This document shows positions 9,196-18,880 of a DNA stretch of 64,000 bases, in pieces. Position numbers and translations under genes: made by a program. The stretch comes from Sulfolobus sp. A20. Its GTDB lineage: Archaea; Thermoproteota; Thermoprotei_A; Sulfolobales; Sulfolobaceae. The notes beneath the pieces were generated by a model. It ran no database searches. It worked only from the letters and a program-made list of their open reading frames with translations, and had not been told where the DNA came from. The stretch covers positions 868,001-932,000 of the forward strand of contig NZ_CP017006.1 of assembly GCF_001719125.1 (NCBI RefSeq), read 5' to 3'. Position 1 is the stretch's first letter, and each line of letters opens with the position of its first letter.

Positions 9196-9436
9196 GATTA
9201 ACGGGTATTATTTCTATGATATCGTTTGGTTGAAGGTAGTTTGATTCTAACATTCTCCAGTCTTTTCCGTTAACTAAAATTATATATCCTGCTCTTATTT
9301 TGTTATTTCTATCAATTAATATACTTTTACCATTGTCTATTGAAGATAACGCTTCAAAAATCGAAGTTGCATTTATTTCGATCTCTCTCTTACCGATTTG
9401 AGATACTAAAGGTCCTTTAAGAACTATTTTTATCAT
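9185..9436 (-). CDS. Ubiquitin-like small modifier Urm1/MoaD family
   Basis: An 83-aa beta-grasp protein ending in His-Gly-Gly, the diglycine needed for adenylation by an E1-like enzyme. Conserved features are the N-terminal KGPLVSQIG strand, the VNGKDW turn and DIIEIIPVNHGG at the end. In Sulfolobus an Urm1 homologue is known that becomes conjugated to proteins and links them to the proteasome; MoaD-type sulfur carriers share the fold, so a role in molybdopterin synthesis or tRNA thiolation remains possible. It lies one nt after rps17e and overlaps the following gene, so the three are one operon. Confidence 0.75.
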   Translation of the reverse strand: MIKIVLKGPLVSQIGKREIEINATSIFEALSSIDNGKSILIDRNNKIRAGYIILVNGKDWRMLESNYLQPNDIIEIIPVNHGG

Positions 9437-9437
9437 A

Positions 9438-9680
9438 TCAAACCTCTTCAGTTTCTTCTAGCTTTTCTTCAGCCATAGGCAAGGTTTCTTTTTCTTTCAT
9501 TATTTTATAATATCTAGTCAAGTAACCAGCTAATCTATTTCTTACTTTTTTTGATTTTACGTCAACATACCTAATTACCAATTGCTTATTAGAACTGAAA
9601 TCATCCTTTATCTCATCTTTATATTTATTATACAATTCTCTTACTATTCTTTTTATATCTTTAGTATATATATTCCCCAT
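9438..9680 (-). CDS. rps17e: 30S ribosomal protein S17e
   Basis: The 80-aa basic protein starts [20 protein letters not shown] and contains [18 protein letters not shown], which are diagnostic of archaeal/eukaryotic S17e, a small-subunit head protein absent from bacteria. The acidic tail ([10 protein letters not shown]) is common in Sulfolobales. It follows the FBP aldolase/phosphatase gene by ten nt and precedes the Urm1-like gene by one nt. Confidence 0.95.
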   Translation of the reverse strand: MGNIYTKDIKRIVRELYNKYKDEIKDDFSSNKQLVIRYVDVKSKKVRNRLAGYLTRYYKIMKEKETLPMAEEKLEETEEV

Positions 9681-9690
9681 TTAGGTCACC

Positions 9691-10839
9691 CTAATCTTGG
9701 GAGTCTTCTTTTGAATAAACGCTCGGTTTCACTTTGTACATATCGCTCTCCTTCTTAAATCTATTCTTTAGTTTTTCAATAACTAAAGGTAGGGTAGTAT
9801 ACTCCATCTCTTGAGGTTCAAGTCGATGAGGCATGAAGGGTCCATGTCTCCTCATATAATCGGTTATTAATAAGGCTGTTCTTCTGACTTCGTCAAATGC
9901 AGGATCATCAAATAGATCAGTAGGTCCAACTAATTTGCCGTTTTTAACATTAAAACCTAGTCCTATTAGCCTTGGGGGACCATCAAATCTCGTAGCTCTA
10001 GCGTCTCTTTGAGAGACTGGCATAATAGGTCCATAATGGCTACCCCTCATCCATCCGGGAACTAAGTAAGGAACTGTAAATGCTTCCAGAACCTCGCCTA
10101 ACGCAGGTAAACCGTGCTGAACTCTTACAATCATTACTGGATCATCTTTACCTACATACTTACCTGCTATTAAGTTAAGTCTTTCCACAGATACCACAGA
10201 GGCTTGCAGATTATCACTTTTTCTGTAAACTCTTCTAACAATATATCTACTGGGAGTACCTATTAATGCTAATAAATCATAAGTTTCCTCTGGCGTATTA
10301 AGAATAATTGACTCACCTTCATATACGTCAAGTACCTCAAATTTGAACCCATCATGCATAGTAGGGTCTATCACTAGCCCCGCTGTATTGAATGGATCGG
10401 CAAACATTTTATATAAAGGTAGGTTATAAGCTCCAGGTTCAGTTTTATCTGCCATAAATATTGCCAAGGGTTCTGAAGGTCTTTCGTCAAACTCAATCTC
10501 AGCTATACCAGGTCCCATTCCTTTAAGATTTCCAGAAAAGGAATCAGAGAGCAAATCTTGCCCGGCAGCATAAAGTCCCAATTCTTTTGCAGTCTTAGCA
10601 GCCTCCTTAAAGGCATTCCATGCTGTTTCATGAACTTTAGAGTCCAATTCTCCTCTACTATGTGTCATTATTAGTTGTAAATCATCTCCTACATAGGTGA
10701 TATAATAGTCAATGATCAATCCATTACGTTTTGCCTCAGCTAACACCTTATTAGCTACAGCTATTGTATCTGGGTGTACTACATGGTGTCCTGCAAGACT
10801 ACCTATGTCTGCCTTAATTACACTTAATGTGGTTTTCAT
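9691..10839 (-). CDS. fbp: Bifunctional fructose-1,6-bisphosphate aldolase/phosphatase
   Basis: This is the ancestral archaeal gluconeogenic enzyme that condenses triose phosphates to FBP and hydrolyses it to fructose 6-phosphate on one flexible active site. The N-terminus MKTTLSVIKADIGSLAGHH, with metal-binding Asp and His residues, and the YVGDDLQLIMTH segment are characteristic. The catalytic-loop region YLVPGWMRGSHYGPIMPVSQ (around residue 255) and DGPPRLIGLGF are also intact. Its 382 aa is the usual length. It is upstream in the unit leading to rps17e. Confidence 0.95.
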   Translation of the reverse strand: MKTTLSVIKADIGSLAGHHVVHPDTIAVANKVLAEAKRNGLIIDYYITYVGDDLQLIMTHSRGELDSKVHETAWNAFKEAAKTAKELGLYAAGQDLLSDSFSGNLKGMGPGIAEIEFDERPSEPLAIFMADKTEPGAYNLPLYKMFADPFNTAGLVIDPTMHDGFKFEVLDVYEGESIILNTPEETYDLLALIGTPSRYIVRRVYRKSDNLQASVVSVERLNLIAGKYVGKDDPVMIVRVQHGLPALGEVLEAFTVPYLVPGWMRGSHYGPIMPVSQRDARATRFDGPPRLIGLGFNVKNGKLVGPTDLFDDPAFDEVRRTALLITDYMRRHGPFMPHRLEPQEMEYTTLPLVIEKLKNRFKKESDMYKVKPSVYSKEDSQD

Positions 10840-10907
10840 AGTTTATATTAAGATAGTCACAACTAAAAATTTTGTTGAGTACTAATAAGGACGTAAATGG
10901 AAATAAG

Positions 10908-12710
10908 CTAATTAGACGCGGTTGCCATAGAATAGTATTCTCCTTTCTCCTTCTGCAACCTATCAAGATAACTTCCGAGCTTGTTTATTCTAGGTCTTCC
11001 AGTGTCAGGATCTCTTCTAAATGTTATGTCTAATTCCTTAAGAAACTCATTCATTCCAAATCTTAATGTAGATGGAGATGTCGCTATACCAAATTTTTGA
11101 GGCTCACCTTTAAAAACTATTAATCTGTCGGCTATATAGTCATGTATGGATAAGTCATGGTCTATTATGAATGTGACAGCTTTTCTTTCCCTTGTTACTC
11201 TCTTTATTGCCTTAGCTACAATGTATCTTTCCTCTACGTCAAGGTAAGACGACGGTTCATCAAGGACATATAGATCTGCCTCCTTAGCTAAAGTACTAGC
11301 CACATATAGCTTCTGAAGTTCACCTCCACTTAAGTCATTTACGTTAGACTCGAATAAAGTATGCAATCTAAGCCTCTTAATAACCTCCTCAAAGTACCAT
11401 GAAGAAGTTGATAAAGCATCTTTACTGACTGATTCAAGATACTGCTGAACCGTGCCATCGTAGTTTGGCAATATCCTTTGAGGTTTATAGGATAACACCA
11501 TTTTCTCTGGTGTTACACTTCCGTTATCAGTCTTTAGTTCTCCAACTAATATTCTTGCAAAAGTTGTTTTGCCGATGCCATTAGGTCCTAAGATCCCAAT
11601 TATTTCACCCTCTTTTGCATCACCTTTCTCTATTGACAGTTTAAATCCATCTAAGGCTTTACTCATATCGGTCCAACTAATTTTTATTTTAACATCCTTT
11701 GAGATATCTAAGTCCGAAAGTTCTTTCAACATAAATTTGATTTCATCCTTTCTTATTCTCATGTTTTCTGCTGGTAAGAAACCTTTTAAGAAATTATTAA
11801 TTCCTACCCTTGCCGAATAAGCCTTCGAAACTCTGCCATAAACTCCGCTTTCTCCATAGATTATGTGAATTATATCTGTTAAATAGTCTAGAACTATTAA
11901 ATCGTGGTCTACAACTATAACATATTTATTCTTAAGTAGTTCTTTTATTGTTTTAGCCATGTTAGTTCTCTCTTTAACATCTAGATATGACGAAGGTTCG
12001 TCGAAAATGTAGACATCAGCTTCTCTCAATATTGAAGCTGCTACTAATAACTTTTGTAATTCACCACCGGAAAGGAACTTTACGTCTCTTTCCCAAAACC
12101 CACTCATATTTAATAGTTCCTTTACTTCATCTTTTTTCCCTCTTTCATCTACCTTATCTAACACTTCTCTTACAATTCCCTTTAGAAATTTAGCAACATA
12201 TTCGACATATTGAATTTTATGTACAACTTTAAAGTTATTATTATAAACTTTGTTAAGGTAATTATATATCTCTTTTCCTTTGAATTTTGCTAATACTTCA
12301 TCTTTACCTAATTTTAAATTAGGATCACCAAAATTAGGCATAAGCTCCCCTGCAAGTATCTTTAAGATAGTAGTCTTTCCAGTCCCATTCTTACCTAATA
12401 TTCCGATAATAGTATCATTCTTTGGAGTAGGTATACCAAATAGTTTAAATCCATTGATTTTATATCTATGGACTACTTCGCCCTCTAATTCATCTGGTAA
12501 GTTAACAATAGTTATAGCTTCGTATGGACATTTTTTTACACAAATTCCGCAACCAATACACGTTTCCTCATAAATTACTGGTTTACCCTTAACTATTTCT
12601 GCTAATTCTATTGCCTTTCCACCCGATCTATCTATTGGGCAGAAATTGATACACTCTAAATTGCATTTATCTGGTTTGCAGTAGTCATAGTTTATTACAG
12701 CAACTCTCAT
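10908..12710 (-). CDS. Ribosome recycling ATPase ABCE1 (Rli1)
   Basis: Order of domains: two 4Fe-4S clusters at the N-terminus (C-x4-C-x3-C-x3-CP near residues 11-25 and CIGCGICVKKCP near 52), then two ABC ATPase cassettes and a hinge. Walker A motifs are GKNGTGKTT and GPNGIGKTT; both cassettes carry LSGGELQKL signatures and DEPSSYLDV Walker B/D-loop blocks. ABCE1 splits ribosomes after termination and acts in initiation. The 600 aa length is standard. It is separated by 68 nt from the FBP gene downstream and transcribed alone away from tRNA-Arg. Confidence 0.97.
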   Translation of the reverse strand: MRVAVINYDYCKPDKCNLECINFCPIDRSGGKAIELAEIVKGKPVIYEETCIGCGICVKKCPYEAITIVNLPDELEGEVVHRYKINGFKLFGIPTPKNDTIIGILGKNGTGKTTILKILAGELMPNFGDPNLKLGKDEVLAKFKGKEIYNYLNKVYNNNFKVVHKIQYVEYVAKFLKGIVREVLDKVDERGKKDEVKELLNMSGFWERDVKFLSGGELQKLLVAASILREADVYIFDEPSSYLDVKERTNMAKTIKELLKNKYVIVVDHDLIVLDYLTDIIHIIYGESGVYGRVSKAYSARVGINNFLKGFLPAENMRIRKDEIKFMLKELSDLDISKDVKIKISWTDMSKALDGFKLSIEKGDAKEGEIIGILGPNGIGKTTFARILVGELKTDNGSVTPEKMVLSYKPQRILPNYDGTVQQYLESVSKDALSTSSWYFEEVIKRLRLHTLFESNVNDLSGGELQKLYVASTLAKEADLYVLDEPSSYLDVEERYIVAKAIKRVTRERKAVTFIIDHDLSIHDYIADRLIVFKGEPQKFGIATSPSTLRFGMNEFLKELDITFRRDPDTGRPRINKLGSYLDRLQKEKGEYYSMATASN

Positions 12711-12854
12711 CTATAATCACCAAAAGTTTTTAAAAAGTGAATAAAACCTATGCAAGTCTAAAGTATAATTAGCCTCCCTTATATCTTTATTCTTCAAGAT
12801 GATATATTATTAAGTAGAAACTTTAGTAGTCTCAGATCTGCATTATTTATAGTA

Positions 12855-12932
12855 GGACCCGTAGCTCAGCTAGGATAGAGCGAAGGCCTCCGGAGCCTTA
12901 GGTCCCGGGTTCAAGTCCCGGCGGGTCCGCCA
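12855..12932 (+). tRNA. tRNA-Arg (anticodon CCG)
   Basis: A full cloverleaf can be drawn: acceptor GGACCCG/CGGGTCC, D-stem GCTC/GAGC, anticodon stem AAGGC/GCCTT with loop CTCCGGA giving anticodon CCG, T-stem CCGGG/CCCGG with TTCAAGT loop, discriminator G and an encoded CCA. No intron is present. It decodes CGG. The 5' side has an AT-rich TTTATA stretch and the 3' side runs into a T-rich segment. Confidence 0.95.
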
Positions 12933-13116
12933 TTTTTATAAAAAATCATAATACTAATTCTTGTTTAAATCTGTTAGAAAAGTGATTTTGTTCAGAATAT
13001 CGAAAGATATGATTAAAATAAAAGTTAACTGTTAAAAATGTTCTGCAAAATGCTTGTAGTTTGTGCTTGCACGTTAGTTGTTTATCTTTAATACTCTGTT
13101 TTTTAAAAGTTATATT
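12933..13116. other. AT-rich intergenic region between tRNA-Arg and the sugar-phosphate mutase gene
   Basis: A T-run directly follows the tRNA and could terminate it. The rest is AT-rich; I found no convincing ORF, C/D box pair or repeat. A promoter for the downstream gene is expected near 13080-13095, where TTTATCTTTAA occurs. Confidence 0.4.
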
Positions 13117-14484
13117 ATGGGGAAGCTATTCGGTACAGATGGAGTAAGAGGAGTTACGAATAGAGAATTAACATTAGAACAAGCTTTAAGACTTAGTAAG
13201 GCAATTGGAACATACTTTGGTAAGGGTTCCAGAATTTTGGTCGGAAGAGATGTAAGAGCTGGTGGAGATATGATAATGAAGGTAGTAGAAGGAGGGCTGC
13301 TGAGTACCGGTGTAGTGGTTTATGATGGAGGTATGGCTCCCACACCTACTCTTCAATACGCTGTGAAGACTTTGGGATACGATGGGGGTGTTGTAGTTAC
13401 TGCTAGCCATAATCCACCTGAATATAATGGTATAAAAGTTGTTTCTCCTCATGGTATAGAAATATCTAGGGAGGAAGAAAATAAAATTGAAGATATATAT
13501 TTTAATGATACATTTAATTCTGTAGAATGGAATCAATTAATTAATGATGTTAGGAGAGAAGAAAAAGTAATTGATGTGTACATAAAGGGTATATTGTCTC
13601 ATGTAGATGTTAATAAGATAAGAGAAAAGAGATATAGAATTCTTATCGACCCTGCTAATAGTGTAGGAGGTATAACAACTCCCATATTGGCTAGAGAATT
13701 AGGCTGTAAAGTATTCACGGTTAACGGTAATTTAGATCCTTTATTCTCTGCTAGGATGCCAGAACCCACTTTTGAGAGTTTAGCTGAAACAGCTAGAATT
13801 TCTAAAGAGTTAAACGTTGATTTAACTGTTGCTCATGATGGAGACGCAGATAGGGCGATATTTATAGATTCAAAAGGGAGGATACAGTGGGGCGATAGAA
13901 GTGGTACACTATTGTCATATTGGGCTTCTGTGAAAGCTCCAAATTTGCCTAAAAGGGTTTTTACTGCCGTTTCAAGCTCTAGCTTAGTTGAGGAATATTT
14001 AAGTAAGTTTAACATACAAGTTAAGTGGATAAAGGTAGGAAGTGTGGATATTGCATACGCCTTATTTAGGGAAGGTGGAGTAGCTGGGTTTGAAGAAAAT
14101 GGGGGTTTTATGTTTCCGCCCCATCAAGGGGTGAGAGATGGAGGGATGGCTTTCGCATTAATGTTAGATATGATGGCATCTGAGAATGAATCTTCATCTT
14201 CGCTGTTTGATAGGTTACCTACATATCATTTAATCAAAACCAAGGTAAAAATTACTGATAAAACTGATGCTCAAAATATATATCATGAACTAATAGAAAA
14301 ATATGGGAAATCAAGAAACGTAATAACTATTGATGGTGTAAAAGTGATTGATAAGGACTTTTGGTTCTTGGTTAGAAAGAGTGGAACTGAACCAATAATA
14401 AGGATATTAGTAGAGGCTAAAGATGAGAATTATGCAAAAGAATTAGCAAAAGAATTGGAGAAAATAGTAGGGTCTCTAGTATGA
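13117..14484 (+). CDS. Phosphohexose/phosphoglucosamine mutase (GlmM-like)
   Basis: The alpha-D-phosphohexomutase family is recognised by [10 protein letters not shown] at the N-terminus, the catalytic phosphoserine loop [11 protein letters not shown] (about residue 95), the metal-binding DGDADR loop, a sugar-binding GFEENGG motif and a C-terminal RKSGTEP phosphate-binding loop. It interconverts hexose or hexosamine 6- and 1-phosphates for nucleotide-sugar synthesis; a Sulfolobus member acts on glucosamine and galactosamine phosphates. An in-frame TTG at 13078 exists, but the ATG at 13117 begins exactly at the conserved MGKLFGTDG. It is coupled to trm112 (ATGA). Confidence 0.9.
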   Translation: MGKLFGTDGVRGVTNRELTLEQALRLSKAIGTYFGKGSRILVGRDVRAGGDMIMKVVEGGLLSTGVVVYDGGMAPTPTLQYAVKTLGYDGGVVVTASHNPPEYNGIKVVSPHGIEISREEENKIEDIYFNDTFNSVEWNQLINDVRREEKVIDVYIKGILSHVDVNKIREKRYRILIDPANSVGGITTPILARELGCKVFTVNGNLDPLFSARMPEPTFESLAETARISKELNVDLTVAHDGDADRAIFIDSKGRIQWGDRSGTLLSYWASVKAPNLPKRVFTAVSSSSLVEEYLSKFNIQVKWIKVGSVDIAYALFREGGVAGFEENGGFMFPPHQGVRDGGMAFALMLDMMASENESSSSLFDRLPTYHLIKTKVKITDKTDAQNIYHELIEKYGKSRNVITIDGVKVIDKDFWFLVRKSGTEPIIRILVEAKDENYAKELAKELEKIVGSLV

Positions 14485-14864
14485 AATATAGGTTAATGGA
14501 TTTATTAGCATGCCCTATTTGTAAGCATTTCCCGCTAAGGCTATATGTATTTTCTGAGAAGAACGTAGAGAGAACCATTGAGGATAAGAAGCCTCTATGT
14601 GAGCTGTACTGTGCATTCAAAGTCTCTTATGTAAAGGAGTTAAAAGAAATACCACCTTGTGATGAATGTATTAAACACGAGATAGATAATGGATTACTTT
14701 ATTGTGAGTCATGTAAGAGGTGGTATCCAATAATTGATGAGATTCCTAGAATGTTGCCAGACAAACTAAGAAAAGAGGAAGAAGAGCTTAATTTTCTTAA
14801 GCAATATAAGGACAAGATACCAAAGGAAATATTAAATAATGGATTACCGTTTCGTTTAAAATGA
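14481..14864 (+). CDS. Trm112-like methyltransferase activator
   Basis: A small zinc protein starting [19 protein letters not shown], followed by a central insertion with Cys residues and a second ribbon half [18 protein letters not shown]. This is the Trm112 pattern; in archaea and eukaryotes Trm112 stabilises several methyltransferases acting on tRNA, rRNA and release factors. The Cys positions are near residues 11, 14 and 76, 79, plus extra Cys residues between. Its ATG overlaps the stop of the preceding mutase by four bases. Confidence 0.85.
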   Translation: MKYRLMDLLACPICKHFPLRLYVFSEKNVERTIEDKKPLCELYCAFKVSYVKELKEIPPCDECIKHEIDNGLLYCESCKRWYPIIDEIPRMLPDKLRKEEEELNFLKQYKDKIPKEILNNGLPFRLK

Positions 14865-14894
14865 GCTTATTAATAAGTTTGAAGAGTATATAAT

Positions 14895-15326
14895 ATGGTG
14901 TCAATGGTGGAAAATTCATTTATAGGGAATTTAGATGAGTGGATAAAATTGCAAAAGAACCTACTAGCGACACTGAAAGATATGGAGAAAAAGGAACCAA
15001 CAGAAAATATGGATAGATTAGATTTAATATTAGCTTCGAGAACTGCCTTCCAACACATGATGAGAACTTTAAAGGCCTTTGATCAATGGCTACAAGATCC
15101 TATGGTAATAAAGCATATGCCTAGAGAGATGCTTGAAGATGTTAAAAATACGAGTTGGGAGTTATTACAAAGATTACTAGAATTAGATATTAGGCATACT
15201 AGTCAGTTTAGAGAAATGATAGCAAAGATGAGTAAAGAAGGAAAATTAGATCCATTAATATGGACTAGACCAGCTGGTGAAGAATATCAAGAGAGAGAAA
15301 GAAGAGGACCATTATCTACAATTTAA
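14895..15326 (+). CDS. DUF2153-type conserved helical protein
   Basis: The 143-aa protein is almost wholly alpha-helical, with [41 protein letters not shown] and a C-terminal [19 protein letters not shown] segment. I recognise it as a crenarchaeal conserved family (DUF2153-like) without known function. Two ATG codons, 14895 and 14904, are possible. It lies 30 nt after trm112 and is probably in the same transcript. No metal-binding or catalytic motif is obvious. Confidence 0.65.
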   Translation: MVSMVENSFIGNLDEWIKLQKNLLATLKDMEKKEPTENMDRLDLILASRTAFQHMMRTLKAFDQWLQDPMVIKHMPREMLEDVKNTSWELLQRLLELDIRHTSQFREMIAKMSKEGKLDPLIWTRPAGEEYQERERRGPLSTI

Positions 15327-15349
15327 ATAAAAATATTAAAAATATTTTG

Positions 15350-15817
15350 TCATCTTCTTCTTAGTTTCATATCACTTTTTAACTTTAAGTTATATTCCTC
15401 ATCGATTGCAATTATTTTTGTTTTTATCTCATTGATTGCTTGATTCAGTTTATTTTTAAATTCCTCATCTAATTGATTCTTTTCTAGTACTTCCAATCCA
15501 TTATTGGAAACTGATATTTTTTTGTTAATACTATCAATTTCAATTAGTCCTAAATACAATAGTGATGTTAAATCTTCTTTAATCATAGGGCTGAATACGT
15601 TATTACCTATAATGTTGAACTGATATCCCAAATCTATCCCCTTTTGTTTTAATTCATAAAGAAGAGTTATAATCGATTTCTCAGTTAATTTACTCACTTG
15701 CTTTATAATATATAATAGTTGTAATTTTCTTTTATCCTCATTTAGCACACTGGGAGTAATAACTTGTTTAGATACTGTTTTAAGTTCTTTTGACTTTTGT
15801 TGACCAGGCTGTGACAT
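15350..15817 (-). CDS. Predicted winged-helix protein, unknown role
   Basis: The N-terminal 25 residues are polar and probably disordered (Gln/Lys/Ser). The body, residues 30-110, reads as a winged-helix fold: helices in KRKLQLLYIIKQVSKLTEKSIITLL, a recognition-type helix in MIKEDLTSLLYLGLIEID and a wing-like hairpin KKISVSNNGLEVLE. A Lys-rich helix ends the protein. It may regulate transcription or be a structural wHTH; no partner is evident. It converges with the DUF2153-like gene and is followed upstream by the HPS gene with a 30-nt gap. Confidence 0.6.
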   Translation of the reverse strand: MSQPGQQKSKELKTVSKQVITPSVLNEDKRKLQLLYIIKQVSKLTEKSIITLLYELKQKGIDLGYQFNIIGNNVFSPMIKEDLTSLLYLGLIEIDSINKKISVSNNGLEVLEKNQLDEEFKNKLNQAINEIKTKIIAIDEEYNLKLKSDMKLRRR

Positions 15818-15847
15818 AATTATTCCCTAAATATCATAATCCTTTAC

Positions 15848-16519
15848 TCACTTTAATATGTTAACTATCTCTTCAACTACCCTCTTTGGATCACTACTTT
15901 TGGTAATTGCGGTACCTACAACAAATATGTTTATTGGAAGGTCTATTAGATCAGCTATTTTCTCCTTGTTTAATCCACCGGCTACCGATATTATTGTGCC
16001 TAATTTAGATACTTTTTCAATTTCATTTTTAAGATCTATTGCAGATATATTTAATGTTCTTTGAACATCTAGACCTATATGAAATCCTATAATGTCAACT
16101 CCTAAACTCTTAATTTCTTTAGCTCTATCATAAAGATTTCTCACGTTTATTAGATCAGCTTGCACAACCATATCAAGTTCCCTAGCCTTCTTAACAGTTA
16201 ATTCAATAGTAGAGTTATGCATAATACCTAAAACTGTCATTATATCAGCTTTTCCTATTTTAGCTATCTCAACTTCCACATCTCCAGCATCAGCAGTCTT
16301 AGTATCTGCCAATATTATCTTATCAGGAGCCAGTTCCCTTAACTTCCTTAATCCTTCTATTCCAGCAGACTTTATTAACGGCGTACCAGCCTCAATGATA
16401 ATATTTTCAATATTTTTTACTTTTTCAACTATGTTTAATGCATCATCAATTTTTATGAAGTCAAGAGCTATTTGCAAATATCTCTGTTTTTGAAGTTTTT
16501 CTAATATTATGTTCCTCAT
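15848..16519 (-). CDS. 3-hexulose-6-phosphate synthase family protein
   Basis: A 223-aa TIM-barrel of the OMPDC/HPS superfamily. LQIALDF at the first strand and the [16 protein letters not shown] motif with the metal-binding Asp and Lys match hexulose-phosphate synthases rather than true OMP decarboxylases, which have DxKxxDI. The final strands carry SVAGGLN and FVVGTAIT. In archaea lacking the oxidative pentose phosphate pathway, HPS works in reverse with hexulose-6-phosphate isomerase to make ribulose 5-phosphate. The isomerase is not in the window. Transcribed away from pyrG. Confidence 0.8.
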   Translation of the reverse strand: MRNIILEKLQKQRYLQIALDFIKIDDALNIVEKVKNIENIIIEAGTPLIKSAGIEGLRKLRELAPDKIILADTKTADAGDVEVEIAKIGKADIMTVLGIMHNSTIELTVKKARELDMVVQADLINVRNLYDRAKEIKSLGVDIIGFHIGLDVQRTLNISAIDLKNEIEKVSKLGTIISVAGGLNKEKIADLIDLPINIFVVGTAITKSSDPKRVVEEIVNILK

Positions 16520-16609
16520 TCAAGGTAGATTTTATAGTAGGAAGTACTTAAAGTAATTGACAAAGAATTTTTATTTCATCTAGGCGAATGCAAATTACTG
16601 TGAACATTA

Positions 16610-18208
16610 GTGGCTAATAAGTTCATAATTGTCACAGGCGGAGTACTATCTAGTGTAGGAAAAGGAACATTAGTAGCGTCAATGGGACTATTACTTAAGA
16701 GAAGAGGATATAACGTAACTGCAGTGAAGATAGATCCTTACATTAACGTTGACGCTGGAACTATGAATCCATATATGCACGGTGAAGTTTTTGTGACAGA
16801 TGATGGAGCAGAAACTGATCTAGATCTTGGACATTATGAAAGATTTATGGATATTAATGTAACTAAATTTAATAATATAACCGCAGGTAAAGTTTACTTT
16901 GAAGTAATAAAAAAGGAAAGAGAAGGAAAGTATTTAGGTCAAACTGTTCAAATAATTCCGCATGTTACTGATGAAATTAAAAATATGATAAGATATGCGG
17001 CAAATATTAACAATGCGGAAATAACATTGGTCGAGATAGGTGGAACAGTAGGTGACATTGAAAGTCTTCCGTTCCTTGAAGCAGTTAGGCAGCTAAGGTT
17101 AGAAGAGGAGGACAACGTAGTTTTTGTTCATATAGCTCTTGTTGAATATTTATCTGTAACTGGTGAACTTAAAACTAAACCGCTGCAACACAGTGTTCAA
17201 GAACTTAGGAGGATAGGTATACAACCAGATTTTATTGTAGCTAGAGCTATGTTACCCCTTGATAATGAAACTAAACGAAAAATAGCACTATTTACAAATG
17301 TTAAAATGGAAAACATCGTTTCTAGTTATGATGTTCAAACACCTTACGAGGTACCTTTAATTCTGGAAGAACAAGGTTTAATATCAAAAATTTTGAGTAA
17401 ACTTAAATTAGAAGATAAAGGTGTCGATTTATCAAGTTGGCTGGATTTTGTAAATAATGTTAAGGGAGTAAACAGTAATAAAGTAGTAAATATAGCATTA
17501 ATAGGGAAATACACTAAACTAAAAGATAGTTATATTAGTATAAGGGAAGCCATTTATCACGCAGCAGCTCAACTTAAGGTAAAACCAAACTTAATATGGT
17601 TAGAATCGACTGATCTAGAAAAGGCTGATAACATAGACGAGATTCTAGGGAAAGTCAACGGTATTATAGTACTGCCGGGATTTGGAAGTAGAGGAGCTGA
17701 GGGGAAGATAAGGGCAATTAAATTTGCTAGAGAGCATAATATACCATTTTTAGGAATATGTTTTGGTTTTCAATTAGCCGTAGTTGAATTTGCAAGGTCC
17801 ATAGGACTAAAAGGAGCAAATTCCACAGAAGTTGATCCTTCTACTCCTCATCCAGTAATTACTTTACTGGATAATCAAAAAAATGTAACCCAGCTAGGTG
17901 GGACTATGAGATTAGGATCACAGAAAATAATAATAAAGGAAGGCACTCTTGCTCACAAGTTGTATTCATCAAATGTTACATATGAGAGGCATAGGCACAG
18001 ATATGAAGTTAATCCTAACTATGTAGATATACTCGAAAAGAATGGGTTAATAATATCTGGTGTTAGTGAAAACGGTTTAATAGAAATTATAGAACTGTCA
18101 AACCATAAATTCTTTTTAGCTACTCAAGCTCACCCAGAGTTTAGAAGTAGACCTACTAAACCCTCACCAATATATCTGGGCTTTGTTAAAGCTGCTGCGG
18201 GTCTTTAA
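16610..18208 (+). CDS. pyrG: CTP synthase
   Basis: This enzyme aminates UTP to CTP with glutamine. The N-terminal synthetase domain begins with [17 protein letters not shown] (Walker-like loop) and contains [15 protein letters not shown]; the C-terminal glutamine amidotransferase domain has the catalytic Cys in FLGICFGFQ (about residue 385) and the His/Glu pair in TQAHPEF near the end. Length is 532 aa. The start is GTG at 16610. It converges on an ArsR-type regulator, overlapping its 3' end by 23 nt. Confidence 0.97.
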   Translation: MANKFIIVTGGVLSSVGKGTLVASMGLLLKRRGYNVTAVKIDPYINVDAGTMNPYMHGEVFVTDDGAETDLDLGHYERFMDINVTKFNNITAGKVYFEVIKKEREGKYLGQTVQIIPHVTDEIKNMIRYAANINNAEITLVEIGGTVGDIESLPFLEAVRQLRLEEEDNVVFVHIALVEYLSVTGELKTKPLQHSVQELRRIGIQPDFIVARAMLPLDNETKRKIALFTNVKMENIVSSYDVQTPYEVPLILEEQGLISKILSKLKLEDKGVDLSSWLDFVNNVKGVNSNKVVNIALIGKYTKLKDSYISIREAIYHAAAQLKVKPNLIWLESTDLEKADNIDEILGKVNGIIVLPGFGSRGAEGKIRAIKFAREHNIPFLGICFGFQLAVVEFARSIGLKGANSTEVDPSTPHPVITLLDNQKNVTQLGGTMRLGSQKIIIKEGTLAHKLYSSNVTYERHRHRYEVNPNYVDILEKNGLIISGVSENGLIEIIELSNHKFFLATQAHPEFRSRPTKPSPIYLGFVKAAAGL

Positions 18209-18476
18209 AAATTATTATAATTCTGTTATATTTAGGTTTAATTATCTTTTTAATACCTTTAATACCATTTTTATACTCTACTTCTATTAATCCTAAACTT
18301 TCAAGTTGAGACACGTGAGAGCTAACATTTCCCTTGCTCATCTTAAGTATGTTTGTAAGTTCTAATACGCTAGCAGGTTGTGTTGAAATTATCTTTAATA
18401 TCTGTATTCTAGTAGGTACTGATAACGCTTTAGTTATTTCGTATATTTGTTGTGGGTCTTCAATTACTAGATCCAT
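18186..18476 (-). CDS. ArsR-family winged-helix regulator
   Basis: The 96-aa protein has the ArsR/SmtB core: [15 protein letters not shown], then the helix-turn-helix [20 protein letters not shown], and a recognition helix leading to [15 protein letters not shown]. No Cys metal site is present, so the effector is unknown. The C-terminal tail is Ile/Lys-rich. Its end is encoded over the 3' end of pyrG. The upstream region (18477-18582) is shared with the divergent SmAP gene. Confidence 0.8.
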   Translation of the reverse strand: MDLVIEDPQQIYEITKALSVPTRIQILKIISTQPASVLELTNILKMSKGNVSSHVSQLESLGLIEVEYKNGIKGIKKIIKPKYNRIIIIFKDPQQL

Positions 18477-18582
18477 GTATATTATCTTAACAATAGAAGC
18501 TTTAATAAGGAATTACACGCTATACTATATAAGCTTAATAAGCAAGGGCAAAATTTAAATTTAAAAAATAAGGGGTGTTATT

Positions 18583-18846
18583 GTGCAAGCAAAAATAGAA
18601 AATCCGTTGAAGAGTTTAAGAACAGCAGTAAATAAGATAGTTTTAGTAAAATTGAAAGATGGCAGTGAATATATCGGAAAACTTGAACAAACAGATGGTA
18701 CAATGAATTTAGTTCTAAGAGATTGTACCGAAATTAGAGAAGGTACTTCTGAGCCAGTTGCTAAATATGGTAGAGTTCTAATAAGAGGGAGTAATGTGCT
18801 ATTCATTAGTGTAGATTATGAAACTATCTTAGCTAGTGGAAAGTAA
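18583..18846 (+). CDS. Sm-like archaeal protein (SmAP)
   Basis: An 87-aa single-domain LSm protein: Sm1 motif in [27 protein letters not shown] and Sm2 motif in [13 protein letters not shown]. It should form a heptameric ring binding U-rich RNA. The start is GTG at 18583 with AGGGGTG about seven bases upstream. It is followed by the SAM synthetase gene. Together with the longer SmAP at 1674-2114 it gives two of the three SmAPs typical of Sulfolobales. Confidence 0.93.
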   Translation: MQAKIENPLKSLRTAVNKIVLVKLKDGSEYIGKLEQTDGTMNLVLRDCTEIREGTSEPVAKYGRVLIRGSNVLFISVDYETILASGK

Positions 18847-18880
18847 ATTTATATTCAACACAGTTTATGGTAGATTCATA

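Noticed and set aside
12280-12573. Long plus-strand ORF opposite ABCE1
   Set aside because: A mirror of a highly conserved minus-strand gene; composition is Ser/Pro/Ile-rich shadow.
13186-13536. Minus-strand ORF within the sugar-phosphate mutase gene
   Set aside because: Opposite a strongly conserved enzyme; no recognisable motif.
18836-18880. Longer MAT from 18836
   Set aside because: The added residues are not conserved; the family begins at the ATG at 18881.
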